Assembly (NCBI GenBank): GCA_017998195.1
Contig: JAGODN010000074.1
Coordinates: forward strand, 1-9,214
DNA length: 9,214 nucleotides
Direction: 5' to 3'
Source: Desulfobulbus sp.
GTDB lineage: Bacteria > Desulfobacterota > Desulfobulbia > Desulfobulbales > Desulfobulbaceae
A program made the translations under genes and the position numbers. The notes below the pieces were generated by a model. The model was not told the DNA's origin. It made no database searches and saw only the letters and a program-made list of their open reading frames with translations. Shown here one piece after another: positions 1-4,534 of the stretch (position 1 is its first letter; each line of letters begins with the position of its first letter).

Positions 1-358
1 GCGCGAACCGCACCGCCTCGGCCACCGTGCGCACGCTGTGGCCGACCTCGCAGCCGGCGTCCCAGAGCGGGTAGAGCAGGGCCCGGGCCGCGGCCTGCAG
101 GGCCGAACCCGCGCGCTGGTCGTGGAGCAGGAGCAGGTCGATGTCCGAGTACGGGTAAAGTTCGCTCCGGCCGTAGCCTCCCAGCGCGACCATGGCCACC
201 TGGCCCGGGATCTCGCCGGCGTCCCGGGCCCGGTCGAACTGCTCGACGATGAACGCGTCCACCAGCGCCGCGTGGCGGCGCAGCAGTTCCCGGCCGTCCA
301 GGCCCTGGTGCCACTGCTCGGCCAGCTCCTGCTGGCGCGCGCGGAGCGTCCCGGTCAT
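1..358 (-). CDS. glnD: GlnD, bifunctional [protein-PII] uridylyltransferase / uridylyl-removing enzyme, N-terminal part
   Basis: The gene enters from its ATG (358-356) and runs off the left edge, giving 119 residues. It shows the nucleotidyltransferase core: GGYGRSELYPYSDIDLLLLHD is interrupted here as GGYGRSELYPY (60-70) then SDID (71-74), with D72 and D74 as the expected metal-binding pair. EVGHSVRT (104-111) follows, as is usual in GlnD. Family knowledge: GlnD adds UMP to PII Tyr51 under nitrogen limitation and removes it under nitrogen excess, sensing glutamine through C-terminal ACT domains that are outside this window. The ATG is one base past the PII stop codon, and GAGG lies about 9 bases upstream inside the end of the PII gene, so translational coupling is likely. 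The PII target being the upstream gene supports the call. The N-terminus before the motif is about 60 residues, somewhat shorter than in enteric GlnD. Confidence 0.9.
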   Translation of the reverse strand, partial: MTGTLRARQQELAEQWHQGLDGRELLRRHAALVDAFIVEQFDRARDAGEIPGQVAMVALGGYGRSELYPYSDIDLLLLHDQRAGSALQAAARALLYPLWDAGCEVGHSVRTVAEAVRFA

Positions 359-359
359 C

Positions 360-698
360 TCAGATCGCCTCGGGACCGGTTTCGCCGGTGCGCACGCGGA
401 TCACCCGCTCCACCGGCAACACGAAGATCTTGCCGTCACCGATCTTGCCGGTGCGGGCCACCTGGAGGATGGTGTCGATCACCTGGTCGACCTGCTCGTC
501 CTGGACGATGACGTCCATCTTCACCTTGGGGATGAAGTCGACCACGTACTCGGCCCCGCGGTAGATCTCGGTGTGGCCCTTCTGGCGGCCGTAGCCCTTG
601 ACCTCGGTCACGGTCATGCCCTTGATGCCGAGGCTGTTGAGCGCCTCCTTGACCTCGTCGAGTTTGAACGGCTTGATGATGGCTTCAATTTTTTTCAC
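360..698 (-). CDS. glnB: PII signal-transduction protein (GlnB/GlnK family)
   Basis: A PII trimer subunit that binds ATP/ADP and 2-oxoglutarate and relays nitrogen status to AmtB, glutamine synthetase control and NtrB-type kinases. From the GTG at 698-696 it is 112 residues, exactly the usual PII length. Visible features: start VKKIEAIIKPFKLDEV; T-loop about 37-55 with the uridylylation residue Y51 in YRGAEYVVDF; B-loop TGKIGDGK (83-90); C-loop R101/R103. AAGGAG at 711-706, seven bases before the GTG, fixes this start; an open frame continues upstream to 812 but overlaps the end of amtB and lacks PII homology. K3 and D54 are residues more typical of E. coli GlnB than GlnK, whereas linkage to amtB is typical of glnK, so the paralogue name is uncertain. 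It lies 52 bases after amtB and 1 base before glnD. Confidence 0.95.
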   Translation of the reverse strand: MKKIEAIIKPFKLDEVKEALNSLGIKGMTVTEVKGYGRQKGHTEIYRGAEYVVDFIPKVKMDVIVQDEQVDQVIDTILQVARTGKIGDGKIFVLPVERVIRVRTGETGPEAI

Positions 699-705
699 GC
701 TGACT

Positions 706-711
706 CTCCTT
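706..711 (-). promoter_or_regulatory. Ribosome binding site of the PII gene
   Basis: AAGGAG (711 to 706 on the minus strand) lies seven bases upstream of the GTG at 698. It is the reason for choosing the GTG over any longer reading of the frame. Confidence 0.8.
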
Positions 712-730
712 GTGACACTCGCTGATTTCC

Positions 731-751
731 GGGCGGCCTGCCCGGCCGCCC
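731..751 (-). repeat. Stem-loop between amtB and the PII gene
   Basis: GGGCGGCC (731-738) and GGCCGCCC (744-751) form a perfect all-GC 8-bp inverted repeat around a 5-nt loop. The distal arm ends on the last base of the amtB TAG stop codon. There is no T-tract on either side, so an intrinsic terminator is unlikely. RNA processing, partial attenuation or message stabilisation between the channel and the PII gene is an inference. Confidence 0.6.
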
Positions 752-1974
752 TAGTTGTAGGCTGTCTCCGCGTGTTCGCTGCGATCGAGGCCCTGCAGTT
801 CGCCCTCTTCACCGACGCGCAGGCCGAGCAGCCGGTCCGTGAGCTTGAGGATCAGCCAGCTGACCGCAAAGGCGTACACGCAGACCACGAGCACGCCCAT
901 CGCCTGGACGAGCAGCGGCCCCAGCCCGCCTCCGGCCAGCAGCCCGTCGACCCCGCCGGGGTTGACCGTGCGGGAGGCGAACACGCCGAGCAAGAGCACA
1001 CCGGTCACCCCGCCGACACCGTGGATGCCGACCACGTCGAGCGAGTCGTCGAGCTTGAAACGACCCTTCAGGTTCACCGCCAGGCAGCAGACCGCGCCGG
1101 CGACCAGGCCGATGACAATGGCCGCGTTCGGCCCGACGAAACCCGCGGCCGGGGTGATGGTGGCCAGGCCGGCGATGGCCCCGGAGGCCGCCCCCAGAGT
1201 GGTCGGCCGACCGAGCCGCACCCACTCCACCGCGGTCCACATGGCCATGCCCGCCATGCCGCCCAGGTGGGTGGCGACAAAGGCGGTCGCCGCGATCTCG
1301 TTGGCCGCCAGGGCGCTGCCACCGTTGAACCCGAACCAGCCGAACCAGAGCAGGCCGGTGCCGAGCATGGTCATGGGCAGGTTGTGCGGCATGAAGCTCG
1401 CATGGCCAAAGCCCCGGCGCGGGCCGATGACCAGCACCGCGGCCAGCGCCGCCATGCCGCTGGTGGCGTGCACCACCAGGCCGCCGGCGAAATCGAGCAC
1501 GCCAAGCCGTGCCAGCCAGCCGCCGCTGCCCCACACCCAGTGGCAGACCGGGTTGTAGACCAACAGCGACCAAAGCAGGCTGAAGACGACAAAGGCCGGG
1601 AAACGAACCCGCTCGGCAAAGGCGCCGGCGATGAGCGCCGGGGTGATCACCGCGAACATGCACTGGTAGATCATGAACACCAGGTGCGGCACCGTGGTCG
1701 CGTAGGTGGCGCTGGGCTCGGTGGTCACCCCGCGCAGCCCGGCCCAGGCGAGGCTGCCGACGAGGCCGCCCAGGTCCGGACCGAAACTGAGCGAGTAGCC
1801 GACCCAGACCCACTGCAGGGAGACCAGGGCGATGAGCACCAGGCTCTGCATGATCGTGCCGAGCGCGTTCTTGCTCCGCACCATGCCCGCGTAGAACAGG
1901 GCCAGGCCCGGGGTCATGAGCAGCACCAGGCCTGCCGCCGCGAGGATGAAGGCCGTATCCGCACCGTTGATCAT
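751..1974 (-). CDS. amtB: Ammonium channel AmtB (Amt/Mep/Rh family)
   Basis: Inner-membrane ammonium channel. From the ATG at 1974-1972 it is 407 residues and aligns by eye with E. coli AmtB over its mature length. Visible features: LFYAGMVRSKN (26-36) in the first helix; the Phe-gate residues F107 (YQCMFAVITP) and F216 (GWFGFN); the W148 region HWVWGSGG; D161 in LDFAGG; and the pore twin-histidine pair H169 (VVHATSG) and H318 (GIHGVGG). The C-terminal tail ends HAETAYN, like the conserved HGENAYN that helps couple to GlnK. GGAGG lies 4 bases before this ATG. A longer frame begins at 2025, but its extra 17 residues are lysine/tyrosine-rich and not membrane-like. Unlike E. coli AmtB there is no cleavable signal peptide; the protein starts directly at helix 1. 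It heads the amtB-PII-glnD run. Confidence 0.96.
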   Translation of the reverse strand: MINGADTAFILAAAGLVLLMTPGLALFYAGMVRSKNALGTIMQSLVLIALVSLQWVWVGYSLSFGPDLGGLVGSLAWAGLRGVTTEPSATYATTVPHLVFMIYQCMFAVITPALIAGAFAERVRFPAFVVFSLLWSLLVYNPVCHWVWGSGGWLARLGVLDFAGGLVVHATSGMAALAAVLVIGPRRGFGHASFMPHNLPMTMLGTGLLWFGWFGFNGGSALAANEIAATAFVATHLGGMAGMAMWTAVEWVRLGRPTTLGAASGAIAGLATITPAAGFVGPNAAIVIGLVAGAVCCLAVNLKGRFKLDDSLDVVGIHGVGGVTGVLLLGVFASRTVNPGGVDGLLAGGGLGPLLVQAMGVLVVCVYAFAVSWLILKLTDRLLGLRVGEEGELQGLDRSEHAETAYN

Positions 1975-1983
1975 CGCCCCTCC

Positions 1984-2010
1984 AATATAGACATTATTGT
2001 CATAATATTT
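1984..2010 (-). promoter_or_regulatory. AT-rich imperfect dyad just ahead of the amtB ribosome binding site
   Basis: On the minus strand AATAT...GACA, then ATAA, then TGTC...ATATT form a dyad with a 2-base offset between the 4-bp inner and 5-bp outer arms. It is strikingly AT-rich against GC-rich surroundings and ends directly before the GGAGG of amtB. It may be a repressor site or a weak RNA hairpin. Confidence 0.3.
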
Positions 2011-2024
2011 TCTTTTGTGCAACA

Positions 2025-2053
2025 ACTATTGTTAAAAGTATTCCGAAAGTCAA
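2025..2053 (-). promoter_or_regulatory. Candidate sigma-70-type promoter for amtB
   Basis: TTGACT (2053-2048), a 17-bp spacer and AATAGT (2030-2025) match the -35 at 5/6 and the -10 at 4/6. The start point would be near 2018, about 43 bases before the amtB ATG. The -10 lies within the dyad AACAA-CTA-TTGTT (2021-2033, plus-strand reading), a possible operator. Confidence 0.45.
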
Positions 2054-2148
2054 CACCGCGCCCAGCCCGGCCAGCCGCGCTCCCGCCCGAACAGTTGCCC
2101 GGACGAATGCAAATAGGCTTTAGTTTTAGATAGATACCAGGAACGGCC

Positions 2149-2170
2149 GCCCACCCCGAGGGGTTCGGGC
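2149..2170 (-). repeat. GC-rich stem-loop in the upstream amtB region
   Basis: ACCCC-GA-GGGGT (2153-2164) is a perfect dyad, extended by GCCC (2149-2152) and GGGC (2167-2170) across a 2-base bulge. No T-tract follows. If transcription starts at the distal candidate promoter near 2259, this would fold within the amtB 5' leader. Confidence 0.4.
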
Positions 2171-2255
2171 CGCCATCGGCCGGTCAGCGCCGCGTCGCAG
2201 CACCGAATCCACCGGGCCACAACCCGCGAACAGTCATGCCGCCGCACCCTGAGCT

Positions 2256-2272
2256 ATTCAAGAGGAGTGCCA
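2256..2272 (-). promoter_or_regulatory. Candidate sigma-54 promoter for the amtB operon
   Basis: On the minus strand TGGCAC (2272-2267), five bases, then TTGA (2261-2258). The GG (2271-2270) and the G at 2259 have exactly the 10-base separation of -24/-12 elements, and a T-run precedes the -24 box as is common. The flaw is GA in place of the nearly invariant GC at -12. Nitrogen-control operons of this type are classically NtrC/sigma-54 driven, which raises the prior. Transcription would begin near 2246 and give a leader of about 270 nt before amtB. Confidence 0.4.
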
Positions 2273-2390
2273 AAAAACAATTTTTTATGTAACAGTTTAA
2301 AACAAAAGAAAAAAATGAAAAAGGGCAGAGTCTTGATCAGGCATTTGATACATTTTTGTTGAATCTGGCAAAAACCAGCACAAAAATGTC
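2271..2390. other. AT-rich, A-tract-containing core of the amtB/PilZ divergent intergenic region
   Basis: About 120 bp of strongly AT-rich DNA in GC-rich surroundings. It contains A6 (2272-2277) and T6 (2281-2286) as a dyad around CAA, several further A-runs to about 2326, and A5/T5 tracts near 2352, 2370 and 2381. It has no believable coding frame. Such tracts suggest intrinsically bent DNA, suitable for a nucleoid protein or enhancer looping. On the minus strand TATCAA-ATGC-CTG (2349-2337) differs from the IHF consensus at one defined position. Confidence 0.5.
2350..2389. repeat. 40-bp nested dyad in the divergent intergenic region
   Basis: ACATTTTTGT (2350-2359) and ACAAAAATGT (2380-2389) are a perfect 10-bp inverted repeat. 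Inside lies a second dyad, CTGG (2365-2368), CAAAAA, CCAG (2375-2378). It sits about 80-120 bp upstream of the candidate sigma-54 -24 box and 28 bp upstream of the PilZ -35. That position suits a regulator or enhancer-binding protein acting on either side. It does not resemble the NtrC consensus, and no protein can be named. Confidence 0.6.
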
Positions 2391-2398
2391 CTGCGGGT

Positions 2399-2411
2399 GC
2401 GCGAATCGCGC
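2399..2411. repeat. 13-bp palindrome next to the PilZ promoter
   Basis: GCGCGA-A-TCGCGC is a perfect dyad ending 5 bp before the -35 of the PilZ promoter. It is a possible operator or activator site, although GC-rich DNA produces such palindromes by chance fairly often. Confidence 0.3.
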
Positions 2412-2416
2412 CGGGT

Positions 2417-2445
2417 TTGACAAACAGGGGGAGGGGCGGTTTAAT
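2417..2445 (+). promoter_or_regulatory. Strong sigma-70-type promoter for the PilZ gene
   Basis: TTGACA (2417-2422, 6/6), a 17-bp spacer (2423-2439) and TTTAAT (2440-2445, 5/6) with ideal spacing. Transcription would start at about 2451-2453, giving a leader of about 115 nt before the ATG at 2567. It is the closest match to consensus for both boxes together in the window. Confidence 0.7.
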
Positions 2446-2451
2446 GAACGG

Positions 2452-2566
2452 GAAAGGCTGCACGGCAAGGCAACCCCTGGTCCGGCAGGTGCAGCCGTGC
2501 GGATGTGGAACCGGCCCAGGCCGGCAGGACACCCAGCCAAGCCATCACCTCGCCCGGGGCGCAGAC
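2452..2566 (+). promoter_or_regulatory. Structured 5' leader of the PilZ gene, class unknown
   Basis: Stem A pairs GGCTGCAC (2456-2463) with GTGCAGCC (2489-2496), 8 bp. Stem B pairs GCACGGC (2460-2466) with GCCGTGC (2494-2500), 7 bp. A and B share bases on both sides, so they exclude each other. A third hairpin, CCGGC (2511-2515) with GCCGG (2520-2524), follows. Mutually exclusive stems in a long untranslated leader are typical of switchable RNA, but no known riboswitch consensus is recognised; the c-di-GMP class I core is absent. Alternatively the stretch encodes a 41-residue N-terminal extension of the PilZ protein from an ATG at 2444. Confidence 0.4.
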
Positions 2567-2950
2567 ATGAGCATAGAACGCAGACGTTATCTCAGGCCGG
2601 AAGCTTTGAACCTGCTGGACTACCTGGTGGTCGACGCCCAGGGCCGACAGGGCGAGTACTCCATGGCGCGCACCCTGAACGTGAGCAAGGGCGGCATCCT
2701 CATGGAAACGCACATCCCCCTGCCCAGGGGCCAGCAGGTGATGATCACCCTGGGCCTGCACGACCAGCTCATCGACGTGATGGGCCGCATCGTCTACACC
2801 GCCGAGGAATCGGGCCGCTTTCAGAACGGCATCGAGTTCTTCCACCTCACCGACCGCGACAAGCGCATCCTCGACCGCTACGTCACCGCCTTCAACGACC
2901 GCCACGGCGACCCGGCCGACGACCGGTCGCACCAGGCCGCCAGCGGCTGA
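2567..2950 (+). CDS. PilZ-domain protein, probable cyclic di-GMP receptor
   Basis: A 127-residue cytoplasmic protein made almost entirely of one PilZ domain. The two c-di-GMP binding motifs are present: RxxxR as R6-R7-Y-L-R10 within ERRRYLR, and NxSxxG as N38-V-S40-K-G-G43. The beta-barrel strands continue through VMGRIVYTAEE (71-81) and FQNGIEFFHL (85-94), and a C-terminal helix follows near 96-110. No other domain is seen, so it probably acts by binding a partner. The ATG at 2567 puts the RxxxR motif at the very N-terminus, as is usual; its ribosome site is weak (GGGG at 2556-2559). A longer reading from 2444 has a better purine-rich site but overlaps the promoter -10 and gives protein-unlike sequence. 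It is a single-gene unit, convergent with manC (27 bp between stops). A link to polysaccharide output is plausible from the neighbour only. Confidence 0.85.
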   Translation: MSIERRRYLRPEALNLLDYLVVDAQGRQGEYSMARTLNVSKGGILMETHIPLPRGQQVMITLGLHDQLIDVMGRIVYTAEESGRFQNGIEFFHLTDRDKRILDRYVTAFNDRHGDPADDRSHQAASG

Positions 2951-2965
2951 TCCCGCCCCCTGCCC

Positions 2966-2988
2966 CCGCGGTTCGCTTCAGACCGCGG
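2966..2988. repeat. Inverted repeat between the convergent PilZ and manC stops
   Basis: CCGCGGT (2966-2972) and ACCGCGG (2982-2988) form a perfect 7-bp stem with a 9-nt loop that covers the manC stop codon. It could stop transcription or stabilise 3' ends in either direction, but no T-tract follows on either strand, so an intrinsic terminator call is weak. Confidence 0.4.
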
Positions 2989-4387
2989 AGCGGCCGTATT
3001 CGTCGTCGAAACGGACGATGTCGTCCTCGCCCAGGTAACTGCCGATCTGCACCTCTATCAGTTCCAGCGGAATGACCCCCGGGTTCTCCAGCCGGTGGAT
3101 GGTGCCGCAGGGGATGTAGGTGGCCTCGTCCTCCTTGAGCAGGAAGGTCTGCTCGCCGTTTTGGATCCTGGCCGTGCCGGTGACCACCACCCAGTGCTCG
3201 TGGCGGTGGTGGTGCATCTGCAGGCTCAGGCGCCCTCCGGGCCGCACCGTGATCCGCTTGATCTGGAAGCGGTCGTGCACCTCCAGGGTGGTGTAGCTGC
3301 CCCAGGGCCGGTACACGGTGCGGTGGACGAGGAATTCGTCGCGCTTCTCCTTTTTCAGCCGGGTGACGATTTTCTTTACGTCCTGGCTGCGGTCCATGGA
3401 GGCGACCAGGACCGCGTCCGCGGTCTCCACCACCATGGTGTCGCGCAGGCCCACCGCCGCCACCAGGGTATGTTCGGCGCGGATGAGCGAATTCTCCACA
3501 TCCTCCAGGAGCACGTCGCCGCGAACCACGTTGCCGTGTTCGTCCTTGGCCGACACCTCCCACAGGGCCCGCCACGAACCGATGTCGCTCCAGCCGATGT
3601 CCGCCTCGACCACGGCCGCCACCCTGGTCTTCTCCATGAGGGCATAGTCGATGGAATCCGCCGGCGAGGCGGCCATGGTCCGGGCGTCGAAACGGAAGAA
3701 GGGGCCGTCGGTGGTGCCGCAGCGCACCGCTTCGGCCATGGCCGCGGTGATCGCCGGGGCGTGGAGCTGCATCTCGGCCAGCAGGGTGGCGGCGGTGAAG
3801 GCGAACATGCCGCTGTTCCACAGGTAGGTGCCGCTTTGCAGGTAGGCCTCGGCCGTGGCCAGGTCGGGCTTCTCCTCGAACCGCGCCACCCGGTTCCCCT
3901 CGCCCCGGGCGATGTAGCCGTAGCCGGTCTCCGGCCGGTCCGGGACGATGCCGAAGGTGACGATGGCTCCCTCCCGGGCGAGCACCACCGCCTCGGCCAC
4001 GGCCCGGGCAAAGGCTGCAGTGTCCAGAATGAGATGGTCCGCCGGCAGCACCAGCATCACGTCGTCGCCGTGCCCCTGGGCGGCGAGGTACTCGGCCGTG
4101 CCGCAGATGGCCGGGGCGGTGTTCTTGCCCAGCGGCTCGAGGATGATGCGGCAGTCGCCGGCCAGGCCGAGATCCTCGACCTGGCTCCGGGCCATGAAAC
4201 GATGCTCCTCGCCGACCACGATGATCGGCAGGGCCGCGTCCTCCAGGGCCGCCACCCGCTGCACCGTGGTCTGCAGCAGGGACTGGTCGCCGGTCAGGTT
4301 GATCACCTGCTTGGGATAGAGTTCGCGGGACAGGGGCCAGAGCCGGGAACCGGTGCCGCCGGCCAGGATAACGGGTTGAAGGGTCAC
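2978..4387 (-). CDS. manC: Mannose-1-phosphate guanylyltransferase / mannose-6-phosphate isomerase (type II, bifunctional)
   Basis: Makes mannose-6-phosphate from fructose-6-phosphate and GDP-mannose from mannose-1-phosphate plus GTP, feeding surface polysaccharide synthesis in the cytoplasm. 469 residues, the usual length for ManC/AlgA/XanB. N-terminal nucleotidyltransferase: LAGGTGSRLWPLSRELYPKQ (8-27), LPADH (114-118), FEEKP (170-174, the FVEKP-type motif), LWNSGMF (189-195), IGWSDIGSW (264-272). C-terminal cupin isomerase domain: YRPWGSY (359-365), QMHHHRHEHW (390-399) with probable metal ligands, IPCGTIHRLENPG (425-437) and the closing FDDEYGR. The start is GTG at 4387, preceded by GAGGTGATC, a nine-base match to the 16S 3' end; it places the pyrophosphorylase motif correctly. 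It lies 147 bases after the phosphomannomutase gene, behind a strong hairpin, so it may be controlled separately. It could equally be named cpsB or algA. Confidence 0.96.
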   Translation of the reverse strand: MTLQPVILAGGTGSRLWPLSRELYPKQVINLTGDQSLLQTTVQRVAALEDAALPIIVVGEEHRFMARSQVEDLGLAGDCRIILEPLGKNTAPAICGTAEYLAAQGHGDDVMLVLPADHLILDTAAFARAVAEAVVLAREGAIVTFGIVPDRPETGYGYIARGEGNRVARFEEKPDLATAEAYLQSGTYLWNSGMFAFTAATLLAEMQLHAPAITAAMAEAVRCGTTDGPFFRFDARTMAASPADSIDYALMEKTRVAAVVEADIGWSDIGSWRALWEVSAKDEHGNVVRGDVLLEDVENSLIRAEHTLVAAVGLRDTMVVETADAVLVASMDRSQDVKKIVTRLKKEKRDEFLVHRTVYRPWGSYTTLEVHDRFQIKRITVRPGGRLSLQMHHHRHEHWVVVTGTARIQNGEQTFLLKEDEATYIPCGTIHRLENPGVIPLELIEVQIGSYLGEDDIVRFDDEYGRSAV

Positions 4388-4428
4388 CGGATCACCTCGG
4401 GTTGGGAGAAGGGGGAAAAACGAAGATT

Positions 4429-4458
4429 GTCGTTCTCGTAAAAAGCCACGAGAACGAC
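4429..4458 (-). repeat. Perfect 11-bp hairpin upstream of manC
   Basis: On the minus strand GTCGTTCTCGT (4458-4448), loop GGCTTTTT (4447-4440), ACGAGAACGAC (4439-4429). All 11 pairs are Watson-Crick. A T5 run begins 8 bases after the stem, too far for a standard intrinsic terminator. It may attenuate manC, protect the message, or bind a regulator as a DNA dyad. Confidence 0.7.
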
Positions 4459-4472
4459 CTCTCTTGCTTCAT

Positions 4473-4483
4473 AACAGGCTGTT
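4473..4483. repeat. Short palindrome in the manC upstream region
   Basis: AACAG-G-CTGTT, an 11-bp dyad about 90 bp before manC. It overlaps the start of a possible extended -10 element on the minus strand and could be an operator; short palindromes also arise by chance. Confidence 0.25.
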
Positions 4484-4534
4484 TTTGCGAAGCGTAACTT
4501 TGCGGGTTTTGACTTTTTACGATGCCATCAAGAT

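Larger units (their letters stand above)
4388..4534 (-). promoter_or_regulatory. manC leader / intercistronic region with hairpin and alternative pairing
   Basis: A 147-nt gap between two genes of one pathway, clearly richer in A+T than its flanks. Read on the minus strand it contains: CGTAAAAAG (4521-4513); the palindrome AACAG-C-CTGTT (4483-4473); a possible extended -10, TG-T-TATGAA, beside that palindrome but with no good -35; an 11-bp hairpin (4458-4429); a T5 run (4420-4416); and the strong manC ribosome site. The CGTAAAAAG element is complementary to CTTTTTACG in the loop and 3' arm of the hairpin. Confidence 0.45.

Noticed and set aside
598..2133. 511-codon open frame on the plus strand opposite amtB and PII
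   Set aside because: It is antisense to two well-recognised genes, has low-complexity His/Arg/Gly/Ala composition, and is the expected by-product of high GC third-codon positions.
2050..2247. 65-residue frame (GTG start) upstream of amtB, downstream of the sigma-54 candidate
   Set aside because: No ribosome binding site, Arg/Trp/Cys-rich sequence without any recognised pattern. More likely untranslated leader.
2365..2378. NtrC binding site upstream of the sigma-54 candidate
   Set aside because: CTGG-N6-CCAG does not fit the GCACC-N5-GGTGC pattern, and no better match was found in the intergenic region.
2271..2390. Mobile-element remnant or MITE in the AT-rich intergenic core
   Set aside because: No target-site duplication, no transposase fragment and no second copy in the window; inverted repeats are internal and only about 10 bp.
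2417..2566. N-terminal extension of the PilZ protein from 2417 or 2444
   Set aside because: TTG 2417 is the -35 box and ATG 2444 falls in the -10 of a near-consensus promoter; the added residues are Gly/Gln/Pro/Cys-rich, and the RxxxR motif already sits at the usual place from ATG 2567. Not fully excluded, since GGGGAGGGG precedes 2444.
2451..2566. Cyclic di-GMP class I or cobalamin riboswitch in the PilZ leader
   Set aside because: Neither the GEMM core segments nor a B12 box are present; only generic purine-rich and stem resemblance.
3095..4441. 448-codon open frame on the plus strand opposite manC
   Set aside because: His/Gly/Val-rich antisense shadow of a gene with clear catalytic motifs; no family features.
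4416..4458. Rho-independent terminator after the phosphomannomutase gene
   Set aside because: The T5 run begins 8 bases after the stem and the base of the stem is followed by AATCTTCG, so the geometry is wrong for a standard intrinsic terminator.
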